The position numbers and the translations under genes are program-made. A stretch of 16,174 nucleotides of DNA from Candidatus Aminicenantota bacterium. Lineage in GTDB: Bacteria > Acidobacteriota > Aminicenantia > Aminicenantales > Aminicenantaceae. Positions within the stretch are counted from its first letter, which is position 1; the number at the start of each line of letters is the position of its first letter. The notes under the pieces are model-generated. The model was given only the letters and a program-made list of their open reading frames with translations, had not been told where the DNA came from and ran no database searches. Location of the stretch: the NCBI GenBank assembly GCA_004378665.1, contig SOIA01000006.1:1-16174 (forward strand), given 5' to 3'. Shown here piece after piece: positions 7,023-14,030 of this stretch.

Positions 7023-8162
7023 ATGATGAAAATTGATGATCTTTTAAAAATAGCTATAGAAAGTGACGCTTCGGATCTTCACATCAAGCCAGGAAATCAT
7101 CCTATTCTTCGTATCAACGGAGTTTTGAAACCTTTGACTGCTTTCCCCAGATTGACCGCAGCCGACTCAAAAGAGCTGGCCGCCCAGATCATGACTGGAT
7201 CTCAAAAAAGCTTGCTTGAAGAAGACCTGGACCTGGATTTGGCCTACAGTTTTGCGGGTTTTGGAAGGTTCAGGGGAAACATTTTTCACCAGAGAGGATC
7301 ATTGGCTATTGCTTTAAGAATTATTCCTCTGGAACCCCAGTCGATCAAGGATCTCAGGTTGCCCGAAGTGCTGGAGATGATTTCTCTTGAGCAGAGGGGA
7401 CTGGTTCTGTGCACCGGAACAACGGGAAGCGGAAAAACAACCACGCTGGCCAGCATGGTTGACTTCATCAACACCCAACGGACAGAAAATATCATCACTA
7501 TCGAAGATCCTATCGAATACTTGCACCGGGATAAAAAATCCACTGTCTGCCAGAGAGAAGTGGGAGTGGATGTGAAAAATTTCTCCAGGGGACTCAGAGC
7601 CGCTCTCCGAGAAGACCCTGATGTCATTCTGGTGGGTGAGATGAGAGATAAAGAGACAATAGATACGGCCATAGTCGCTGCCGAGACGGGGCACCTGGTT
7701 ATGAGCACGCTGCACACCCTGGATTCTGTGGAAACGATCAACCGGATCGTCTCTGTCTTTGCGCCTCACAGCCAGAAGCAGGTCAGGTTCCAGCTCTCCA
7801 GTATCTTGAAGGGTGTCATATCCATGCGCCTGATTCCGGAAAAAGGGGGAAAAGGACGGGTTCCAGCTGTGGAGATCATGATCAACACTCCCTACATCCA
7901 GGAATGCATCATCAAGAAGGAAAAGACAGCGCTCATCAGGGATGCGATCGAAGCTGGTGTCTCCCAGTACGGCATGCAGACCTTTGACCAGTCGATATAC
8001 TATCTCTACAAGAATGACCTGATATCTTTTGAGCAGGGTCTGAGGTATTCCTCGAATCCTAACGACTTCAAGCTCAGAGTGGCGGGTATTCAGTCCTCAT
8101 CCGATGTCTCCCGTGAAGAGATGGAAAAGGAGATGTCCGAGATTAAGAAAGAAAATAAATAA
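7023..8162 (+). CDS. PilT/PilU-family type IV pilus retraction ATPase
   Basis: Hexameric cytoplasmic ATPase of the secretion-ATPase superfamily that powers pilus retraction and twitching motility. The N-terminal PAS-like domain (about 1-100) opens with SDASDLHIKPG and ILRINGVL. The ATPase core has Walker A GTTGSGKTTT (132-141), the aspartate box around EDPIEYLH, Walker B with E206 (DPDVILVGEMRD) and the histidine box H224/H231 (GHLVMSTLHT). The C-terminal stretch GMQTFDQSIYYLYKNDLI and the 379-residue length recall PilU more than PilT (about 345), so the exact paralogue is unsettled. AGGAG at 7013-7017 serves ATG 7023 or the adjacent ATG 7026. No other pilus gene is in the window; it lies between ilvE and alaS, apparently in their transcript. 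Confidence 0.93.
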   Translation: MMKIDDLLKIAIESDASDLHIKPGNHPILRINGVLKPLTAFPRLTAADSKELAAQIMTGSQKSLLEEDLDLDLAYSFAGFGRFRGNIFHQRGSLAIALRIIPLEPQSIKDLRLPEVLEMISLEQRGLVLCTGTTGSGKTTTLASMVDFINTQRTENIITIEDPIEYLHRDKKSTVCQREVGVDVKNFSRGLRAALREDPDVILVGEMRDKETIDTAIVAAETGHLVMSTLHTLDSVETINRIVSVFAPHSQKQVRFQLSSILKGVISMRLIPEKGGKGRVPAVEIMINTPYIQECIIKKEKTALIRDAIEAGVSQYGMQTFDQSIYYLYKNDLISFEQGLRYSSNPNDFKLRVAGIQSSSDVSREEMEKEMSEIKKENK

Positions 8163-8170
8163 AACATTAA

Positions 8171-10810
8171 ATGAAGTCTCAGGAGATACGGGAAACATTT
8201 TTAGATTTCTTTTCTGATAAAAGCCACAAAATAGTCAAAAGCTCATCTCTCCTTCCTAAAGACGACCCCACCATTCTGTTCACAAATGCAGGGATGAACC
8301 AGTTCAAAAACACTTTTTTAGGACTCGAGAAGAGAAGTTACAAGAGGGCTGCATCTGTCCAGAAGTGCATGAGAGTCAGCGGTAAGCACAACGACCTGGA
8401 GCAGGTGGGGAAAACGAACAAGCACCATACTTTTTTCGAAATGCTCGGAAATTTCTCATTCGGCGATTATTTCAAAAAAGAAGCAGTCGAGTATGCCTGG
8501 GAGCTCATCGTGGAGGTGTTCAAGCTCAAGAAAGAAAACATCTACGCGACGGTCTACGAAGAAGATGATGAGGCCTACACAATATGGAATAAAACCATCG
8601 GCCTCCCTCCAGAGAGGATATTCCGCTTCGGGAAGAAGGACAATTATTGGGCGATGGGAGAAACCGGTCCCTGTGGTCCCTGTTCTGAGATCCATTACGA
8701 CATAGGTGCGGAGATCGAGGAGGGGGAGCCTTATCGCTTGATCGAGAGTGGGAGTGACCGCTTTTTAGAACTGTGGAACCTCGTGTTCATGCAGTTCCAT
8801 CAGGATGAGAAAGGTCAGCAGCATCCATTGCCTTCGCCTTCGATAGACACCGGGATGGGACTGGAAAGGCTGGCTGTGGCTCTCCAGGGGCAGAAAAGCA
8901 ACTTTGATACAGATCTCTTAAAGCCCCTTATCCAGGAGGTTTGCGGTTTCGCCCGGAGAGAATACCCTTCTGATGATGAGGGGGATGTGGCTGTGCGAAT
9001 AATCGCCGACCATGTCCGAGCTGTGTCCTTCCTCGTTGCGGATGGAATCATGCCCGCCAACGAAGGCCGGGGCTATGTTCTGCGGAAGCTGATCCGCCGG
9101 GCCTTTCGTCAGGGGAATTCGATAGGAATCGAAGAACCTTTCCTCTACAAGCTGGTCGGTGTGGTCTGTGATATCATGAAGGATGCCTATCCAGAGCTTC
9201 TCCCTTCAGCCAACTATATTTCCAAAGTCTGTCAATCGGAAGAAAAGCGTTTCTCTTTAACCCTCTCTTCAGGATTAAGGACATTTAATCAGTACATCAA
9301 AGAAGCCAAAAAGGCCGGGAAGAAAGTTCTTTCCGGGGCAAAAGCGTTCAAACTGTATGATACATACGGTTTTCCGCTTGACCTTTCCAGGGAACTGGCA
9401 GAAGAACAGAATATGGATGTGGAGGAGAAGGGATTCCATAAAGAACTTGAGAAACAGCGTGAGAGAGCACGCCTTTCTTGGGAAGGGGAAGAGAAACAAA
9501 AGAGAAAGAAAATATATGAGAAGCTCAAGGGACTCAGCGTGCAGTACGTGGGGTATGAGCAAGAGAAAATCCCGGAAGCCAGAATCATTGCTCTTTTGAA
9601 AAAGGATCAGATCATTCAAGAACTCAAAGAAGGGGATGTTGGGGAAATTTTTCTTGAACAGACTCCATTTTATGCTGAAGCCGGCGGCCAGACAGGCGAT
9701 TCGGGAATTTTGAAAAATTCTCATTTCGCCGCAGTCGTCGAGAGCGCTTTTTATCCCACGCCTGATCTCATCTCCCATAAAGTTAAAGTGATTTCAGGAA
9801 AGGTCAGAGTGGAGGACAAAGTGGAAGCGGCTGTGGACGTGCCGAACCGCAGGAAGATCAGTAACAATCACACAGCAACCCACCTTCTCCACGCCTCATT
9901 GAGGCAGATTCTGGGCGACCACGTCAAACAGGCCGGATCGCTTGTGGAGTCATCCCGCCTCAGGTTCGACTTCACTCATTTTGCGGCTCTGAGCAGTTCT
10001 GAACTCGAACAGATTGAACTACTTGTTAATGAGAAAATAAGAGAAGGCATCGATGTGAAAACCAAAGTCACCACTTTGGAAGAAGGGCTTGAAGAAGGAG
10101 CCGTAGCCATCTTCGAAGAGAAGTATGGCGAGAAGGTGAGGATGGTCACCATCGGTGATTTCAGTAAAGAGCTCTGCGGTGGAGTTCACGTGCACTCGAC
10201 CTCACAGATCGGATTATTCAAGATCACTGCGGAGTCCAGTATTGCTGCGGGCATGAGGCGGATCGAAGCGTTGACCGGGGAAGAGGCGTTGAAACACACA
10301 CAGGAGACAGAGGAACTGATGATCGATGTTCAGACGGTCCTGAGTTCTCCGAGAACCGGGCTTCTCACTCAGATAGAGAAACTGAAGGAATCCGTGAAGG
10401 CCAAAGAGAGAGAAACCAAAGCCCTGAGACAGAAGATAGCCAAGCACGAACTCGAGGAGAAAGAGGAAAAGGTCAAAAAGATAAAAGGAATATCTGTCCT
10501 TGTTCAGACAGTCAAGGATTTGAACAACACAGAGCTTCGGGAGCTGGCCGACTCGCTCAAACAGAAGATCGGCTCGGGAGTCGTGATTCTGGGATCAGTT
10601 TCTGGAAAGAAAGTTTTTCTGGTCATTGCGGTGACCAAGGATTTGACAGACCGCCTCAAAGCTGATGAATTGGTGCAGGAGATTGCCCCGATAATAGGCG
10701 GTGGGGGAGGAGGTCGGCCGGACTTTGCCCAGGCCGGAGGAACCCAACCTGAGAAGCTGGATCAAGTTCTTAAACAGAGCCGCAAGATCATCGAAAAGAT
10801 GATTCCTTGA
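8171..10810 (+). CDS. alaS: Alanyl-tRNA synthetase
   Basis: Charges tRNA-Ala with alanine and edits mis-attached Ser/Gly. The 879-residue length is standard. The class II catalytic core occupies the N-terminal part: FTNAGMNQFKNTFLG, the RVSGKHNDLEQVG stretch and DTGMGLERLAVALQG. The editing domain carries the zinc motif H567, H571, C669, H673 (HTATH...CGGVH). A coiled coil follows (about 735-775), then the C-terminal DHHA1 domain with its glycine run and RPDFAQAGG near 850. Every part is intact. The start ATG is 8 nt after the pilus ATPase stop with only a weak A-rich ribosome site, so reinitiation is likely. It is the last gene of the ilvE transcript; no convincing terminator follows. Confidence 0.97.
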   Translation: MKSQEIRETFLDFFSDKSHKIVKSSSLLPKDDPTILFTNAGMNQFKNTFLGLEKRSYKRAASVQKCMRVSGKHNDLEQVGKTNKHHTFFEMLGNFSFGDYFKKEAVEYAWELIVEVFKLKKENIYATVYEEDDEAYTIWNKTIGLPPERIFRFGKKDNYWAMGETGPCGPCSEIHYDIGAEIEEGEPYRLIESGSDRFLELWNLVFMQFHQDEKGQQHPLPSPSIDTGMGLERLAVALQGQKSNFDTDLLKPLIQEVCGFARREYPSDDEGDVAVRIIADHVRAVSFLVADGIMPANEGRGYVLRKLIRRAFRQGNSIGIEEPFLYKLVGVVCDIMKDAYPELLPSANYISKVCQSEEKRFSLTLSSGLRTFNQYIKEAKKAGKKVLSGAKAFKLYDTYGFPLDLSRELAEEQNMDVEEKGFHKELEKQRERARLSWEGEEKQKRKKIYEKLKGLSVQYVGYEQEKIPEARIIALLKKDQIIQELKEGDVGEIFLEQTPFYAEAGGQTGDSGILKNSHFAAVVESAFYPTPDLISHKVKVISGKVRVEDKVEAAVDVPNRRKISNNHTATHLLHASLRQILGDHVKQAGSLVESSRLRFDFTHFAALSSSELEQIELLVNEKIREGIDVKTKVTTLEEGLEEGAVAIFEEKYGEKVRMVTIGDFSKELCGGVHVHSTSQIGLFKITAESSIAAGMRRIEALTGEEALKHTQETEELMIDVQTVLSSPRTGLLTQIEKLKESVKAKERETKALRQKIAKHELEEKEEKVKKIKGISVLVQTVKDLNNTELRELADSLKQKIGSGVVILGSVSGKKVFLVIAVTKDLTDRLKADELVQEIAPIIGGGGGGRPDFAQAGGTQPEKLDQVLKQSRKIIEKMIP

Positions 10811-10818
10811 AACAGAGA

Positions 10819-10904
10819 GGGGAAAGGTCTTTATTCGCAACGACATCTACGGCAACCTCGACTAGTGAATAATCTAGACTTAAAAGAAGAAAGAGCCTGT
10901 CCCC
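10819..10904. repeat. Small intergenic element bounded by imperfect inverted repeats
   Basis: The arm GGGGAAAGGTCTTTATTC (10819-10836) is an imperfect reverse complement of GAAGAAAGAGCCTGTCCCC (10886-10904): two mismatches and one gap over 19 positions. The 49-nt interior has no ORF but contains a CTAG-N8-CTAG pair. It sits 8 nt after alaS. It could be a nonautonomous REP/MITE-like repeat, or simply a long hairpin in the alaS 3' UTR. Only one copy is in the window, so its repeat status is unproven. Confidence 0.4.
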
Positions 10905-10986
10905 GAAGAAATAGTGACATGACCTCCATAAAAGAGAAAAACCACCGCAAAAGGGGATTGAATAATTTTTTAAAATCATTCATTAT

Positions 10987-11616
10987 ATGATACTGATAAT
11001 AAAAAAGATGATGAAGAAAACCGCCCCGCTGAGATTGAAGACAATTGGAACTGCCGCGTTCTTAGTGTGTTTGGCTTTCCTCTTTTTGCAGATCGAGGCC
11101 AGGGCTGAACCCGGATCCCCACAAAGATTCGATTCCCTCATAGAATCCGTGGCTGAAGAATATGGATTGGAGGCCTCTCTGATCCATTCCATAATCCGGA
11201 CTGAATCGAATTACGATCCCAATGCCGTCTCCTCCAAGGGGGCAGTGGGACTCATGCAGCTCATGCCGGAGACAGCAAAAAGGTACGGAGTGAGGAATCT
11301 TTACGATCCCAGACAGAATATCGAAGGAGGAGTCAAATATTTAAAAGATTTGATGAATCTCTTCGAGGGGAAGACCGATCATGTGCTGGCCGCTTATAAT
11401 GCTGGTCATAATGCCATAAAAAAGTATGGGGGAGTCCCTCCTTTTCCGGAAACCCGGAGATTCATAGAAAAGGTTAAATCCACTTACCCGAACTCCACTA
11501 TAAGGAACAGGAAGAAGATTTATAAGTACTATGATGATGAGGGAAGAGTCGTTTTCACAAACAGCCGCGTTCTTTACTCTCAGAATAAGAGAGAGACAAA
11601 GCAGACTCGGGAGTAA
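10987..11616 (+). CDS. Secreted lytic transglycosylase (SLT fold) with DUF4124-like tail
   Basis: Cleaves the MurNAc-GlcNAc bond of peptidoglycan in the periplasm, giving anhydro-muropeptides. A signal peptide is present (Lys/Arg n-region, hydrophobic core about 20-36, ending EARA near 40). The SLT domain (about 48-165) has catalytic E73 in IIRTESNYDPNAVS, then GAVGLMQLMPETA and LAAYNAGHNAI, all diagnostic. The last 40 residues (KIYKYYDDEGRVVFTNS) resemble the small DUF4124 beta module often found in cell-wall proteins. At 209 residues it is a short family member. The longest frame starts at ATG 10987 with no ribosome site; ATG 11008 or 11011 (MMKKTAPL) gives a more typical signal peptide and is quite possibly the true start. 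It ends in tandem stops TAA TAG and converges on the lipid-kinase gene. Confidence 0.9.
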   Translation: MILIIKKMMKKTAPLRLKTIGTAAFLVCLAFLFLQIEARAEPGSPQRFDSLIESVAEEYGLEASLIHSIIRTESNYDPNAVSSKGAVGLMQLMPETAKRYGVRNLYDPRQNIEGGVKYLKDLMNLFEGKTDHVLAAYNAGHNAIKKYGGVPPFPETRRFIEKVKSTYPNSTIRNRKKIYKYYDDEGRVVFTNSRVLYSQNKRETKQTRE

Positions 11617-11682
11617 TAGGGATGGGTTTTATCGGAAAGAGGACTTAGTCATTCTGCGCAGAGCCCCTCGCTCTTCGATTCA

Positions 11683-12618
11683 TCAAAGATGAGCTTTCAC
11701 GAGAATATTCTGCGGGACGATTTCAAAGGTAGCGGGCAGTGTTCCGACCTGCTCTCCGTCCACTTCGATGAGGACCTCTTTTTCCTCATCGGCAGAGAAG
11801 GCCTCAATTTTTTTCCCGCGGATCATGGATATTTTTGGATGGGAGAGATGCGTTCCCGAGTAGATCTTCCAGACATTCATGAAGAATTCCAGCTTCTTCA
11901 TCCCTTTCACCAAAACCACGTCGAAGAGCCCGTCATCCAGCTTCGCGTCCGGAGCGATTTTCATTCCTTTTCCGAAAATCCTTCCATTGGATATTGTCCC
12001 GATGAGATACTCATCCACAGGCAGGTCTTCACCGTCGACCTTAATATGGATCCTCTTATTCTTGTAGGAGATGTACGTGGAGATCAAGCATTTCAGGTAG
12101 GATGAGGCTTTCCGCTTCATCCGGTTTTCGTCGATTTTCTTGACGACTTCCCCTCCAATCCCGAAATCCGAAACGTTCAGGAAGAATCTTTCATCCTCTT
12201 TGCCGGAATGGCTTTTGTACCTGACCCTGCCGATATCTATCAAGGAAGAGGGGGCATGAGTGATGACGTTCAGAGCTTTCTTCAATCCCAGAGGGATGTT
12301 CAGGCTCCTCGTGAAGTCGCAGCCCGTTCCTGAAGGCACTATGCCGAGAGCCGCCTTTGGATTGATAATTTTCTTTTCTTCATAGAAGCCGTTGGCAATC
12401 TCGTTGATCGTTCCATCCCCCCCGACTCCGACGATCAGCTCAGTGCCTTCCTTTATCGCCAATCTGGATATTTCAGTGGCCTGGAAGGGCTTTTCTGTGA
12501 ATTCGTACTTGAATTCTTTTAAAAAACTCTTCAGACCTTCTTTAATCTGATTCCATCTTTGCCTCGTCTTCCCCTTGTTGGATTCAGGGTTGACGATTAC
12601 CTGTGTTTTCAGGGACAT
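11683..12618 (-). CDS. Diacylglycerol/lipid kinase, YegS/BmrU (DagK-catalytic) family
   Basis: Probable ATP-dependent kinase of a lipid such as diacylglycerol or of a sphingoid/undecaprenol-like alcohol; the substrate cannot be read from sequence. The 311-residue product has VIVNPESNKGK at the N-terminus, the nucleotide motif GGDGT at 66-70 (VGVGGDGTINEIANG), VPSGTGCDFTR (94-104; the family usually has LPLGTGNDFAR), the second-domain GIGGEVVKKI and AKLDDGLFDVVLV. AAGGAG lies 6 nt before the ATG at 12618, which supports the start even though it lies within the upstream gene: the last 35 nt of that gene overlap this one. It is the final gene of a three-gene minus-strand operon of membrane proteins, suggesting a membrane-lipid role. 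Confidence 0.9.
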   Translation of the reverse strand: MSLKTQVIVNPESNKGKTRQRWNQIKEGLKSFLKEFKYEFTEKPFQATEISRLAIKEGTELIVGVGGDGTINEIANGFYEEKKIINPKAALGIVPSGTGCDFTRSLNIPLGLKKALNVITHAPSSLIDIGRVRYKSHSGKEDERFFLNVSDFGIGGEVVKKIDENRMKRKASSYLKCLISTYISYKNKRIHIKVDGEDLPVDEYLIGTISNGRIFGKGMKIAPDAKLDDGLFDVVLVKGMKKLEFFMNVWKIYSGTHLSHPKISMIRGKKIEAFSADEEKEVLIEVDGEQVGTLPATFEIVPQNILVKAHL

Positions 12619-13105
12619 TTGGGGCTCCTTGAGGGGGCTGGGGAGGTTTTTTCTGGAAAAGGGATATGCCGATGATTCCTCCCAGCGCTCCCAGGGCAGA
12701 GAAGATGATTCCGCTCATCAAAAGCCCGATTAGAATCCTCGGAACAGTTGTTTCGAAAGCACTTTCATCAAACATTTCTTCTAATCCAGGGGGCATCTCT
12801 TCCATGTATTCGGCGAACCTTTCCATTAACCCCTGGAAAAACCGCTTGTTCAAAGGAGTCATTATCAACTCGACTACTGTTTTGACCACGGCCGCCACGA
12901 TTCCTGTGAAAACGCCGATAATGGCCCCGTCGCTGGAAGTTAGGCGGGCTGTGGAGTCTTTGATAAGAAGATAAGACGCAAGCATCGCTCCTCCGATAAT
13001 CCAGAGGCAGCAAAGACAATTGACAAGGGGAATGCCGGAGAGTATTCCTACAAGAACACCCCCTATGAGAGCCGGTGTCAATGTCAGCGTTCTTTGCTCG
13101 TTCAT
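12584..13105 (-). CDS. Unrecognised multi-pass membrane protein with NCLCC motif
   Basis: I do not recognise a characterised family. The 173-residue protein is strongly hydrophobic, with predicted membrane segments at about 12-28, 34-48, 61-80 and 122-149. The first two are joined by a striking turn with Pro-26, Asn-29 and three cysteines (IPLVNCLCCLW). A soluble acidic Met/Pro/Glu-rich stretch (about 95-118) separates segments three and four. The tail from 152 is Pro/Gln/Asn-rich and probably disordered. A strong ribosome site AAGGAGG lies 4 nt before ATG 13105. Similar short glycine-rich proteins occur in other bacterial genomes, to my recollection, with no known function. Its 3' end overlaps the lipid kinase by 35 nt, and it follows the DUF2085-like gene by 54 nt, so the three are likely co-expressed. 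Confidence 0.82.
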   Translation of the reverse strand: MNEQRTLTLTPALIGGVLVGILSGIPLVNCLCCLWIIGGAMLASYLLIKDSTARLTSSDGAIIGVFTGIVAAVVKTVVELIMTPLNKRFFQGLMERFAEYMEEMPPGLEEMFDESAFETTVPRILIGLLMSGIIFSALGALGGIIGISLFQKKPPQPPQGAPNVPENTGNRQP

Positions 13106-13159
13106 CCTTCCTCCTTCTCTGTCCGTTTGTTATATTCTATTTTGATTCTCATCCTGATT

Positions 13160-13669
13160 TCAAGAGATATTTTCAGGCCTCCCCGCTTTCAGTCGTTTCT
13201 TTTGGATAAAGAAATCAGCCACACCGGTTATGAAGTAGAAAGGAAGGATCGAGCCCCAGAGGATTCCTGTCAAGAAACGGAGCCAGTGGGGAGCGTTCCA
13301 GAGGTGGAAAAGATTCCCCAGCGCGTCGAGGATAAGAGGAAATGTGACCAGTATAAGAGTGCGGACTTTGGGCATTGCGACGGCAGAGAATCCTCTCCGC
13401 AGAGCGTAGATCCCCATTCCTCCCAGAAACCCGATATAGATCCCCAGGCAGCGGGCACATACGGCTAGCGGGTGTCCGAAAAAACAAATGGATCGAGCTG
13501 GGATTTGGTGGCAGGTCGGTGCAAAAAACAAATAAGCGAAGGCATTCAAGCCAGACCCTCGGCTCTTCAGGTATGGAGCGAGGAAGATAATCCCCACACA
13601 AAGAAGTATCCCCCCGAGAGTCAGGAAATAAACCAGCGCAATCCTGTTTCTCTGACTCATATCATGCAT
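13160..13669 (-). CDS. DUF2085-like integral membrane protein
   Basis: Small membrane protein of unknown function. The 169-residue product has hydrophobic segments at about 10-32, 75-92, 103-122 and 130-150. The family signature is clear: CHQIPARSICFFGHPLAVCA followed by RCLGIYIGF, placing C53, H54, C71 and C74 where DUF2085 proteins carry their conserved Cys/His set, perhaps a metal or redox site. The longest frame starts at 13669, but AGAGGG (minus strand, 13675-13670) abuts that ATG with no spacing, whereas it sits 9 nt from the ATG at 13660. The shorter form starting MSQRNR is therefore the better guess. It heads the minus-strand operon with the NCLCC protein and the lipid kinase. Confidence 0.87.
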   Translation of the reverse strand: MHDMSQRNRIALVYFLTLGGILLCVGIIFLAPYLKSRGSGLNAFAYLFFAPTCHQIPARSICFFGHPLAVCARCLGIYIGFLGGMGIYALRRGFSAVAMPKVRTLILVTFPLILDALGNLFHLWNAPHWLRFLTGILWGSILPFYFITGVADFFIQKKRLKAGRPENIS

Positions 13670-13942
13670 CCCTCTGATCCGGAGGGAATGAAGAAGCCAA
13701 GGAGCATGAAATTTTAATGGGCTTTCTCATCATGGCAATGTCTGTTTTTTTTAAGCTAACCGGGATACGAGTGTTTGTCAAATCTCTGAGTAACAGACTG
13801 TGGGATACAAATCCTCACCTTGCTCTCTTGAGCGAAGAACAAAGCAATGAATCGAATAGAAATCTAGAGGGAGCAGGACACCTCGAAATGGATTCGGTTT
13901 CATGAATACGATCCTCGTGATATGAGAGAGCCCAGATAAGAT
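13670..13942. other. Divergent intergenic region without a convincing gene
   Basis: About 360 nt separate the divergent DUF2085-like and TPR genes, including the promoters listed separately. A 62-codon plus-strand frame at 13717-13905 has no ribosome site or recognisable composition and is rejected. The stretch holds an 8-T run (13745-13752) and a weak imperfect inverted repeat (13847-13857 with 13892-13903). I see no RNA gene or mobile element. Confidence 0.5.
13753..13781 (-). promoter_or_regulatory. Possible promoter of the minus-strand membrane operon
   Basis: On the minus strand a perfect TTGACA (13781-13776) is followed after 17 nt by TAGCTT (13758-13753), a poor -10 matching only 3 of 6. 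It would give a leader of roughly 80 nt to the DUF2085-like gene. The position and -35 are good and the -10 is weak. Confidence 0.3.
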
Positions 13943-13971
13943 TTGACAGAATATTCCTCAAGGTGTAAATT
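13943..13971 (+). promoter_or_regulatory. Sigma70-type promoter of the TPR protein gene
   Basis: Perfect -35 TTGACA (13943-13948), 17-nt spacer and -10 TAAATT (13966-13971, 4 of 6). Transcription would start near 13978, giving a leader of about 50 nt before the ATG at 14031. Confidence 0.6.
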
Positions 13972-14017
13972 TATTTTTAGCGATTAATACTCTCACAAAA
14001 GTGAATAATGATATCTC

Positions 14018-14025
14018 AAAGGAGG
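14018..14025 (+). promoter_or_regulatory. Strong Shine-Dalgarno site that fixes the TPR gene start
   Basis: AAAGGAGG followed by T is an almost perfect anti-16S match. It lies inside the longest reading frame, which opens with GTG at 14001, so that GTG cannot be the start. ATG 14031 has 5-nt spacing and ATG 14028 only 2 nt, favouring 14031. Confidence 0.8.
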
Positions 14026-14030
14026 TCATG

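Noticed and set aside
10958..10991. Promoter-like TTGAAT and TATGAT upstream of or overlapping the transglycosylase start
   Set aside because: The two hexamers are 22 nt apart, and alternative pairings match poorly; not listed as a promoter, although it would favour the ATG at 11008.
11660..11674. 5-bp stem AGAGC/GCTCT in the convergent gap between the transglycosylase and lipid-kinase genes
   Set aside because: Short stem with no T-run on either strand; too weak to call a terminator.
13847..13903. Imperfect inverted repeat around 13847-13857 and 13892-13903
   Set aside because: About 10 of 12 positions match with a gap and a long loop; likely chance in AT-rich spacer.
13717..13905. 62-codon plus-strand ORF in the divergent intergenic region
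   Set aside because: No ribosome site, no recognisable domain, and it overlaps a possible minus-strand promoter; most likely chance.
14001..14030. GTG at 14001 as the start of the TPR protein
   Set aside because: The only strong Shine-Dalgarno (14018-14025) lies inside this extension, and the signal peptide begins naturally at 14031.
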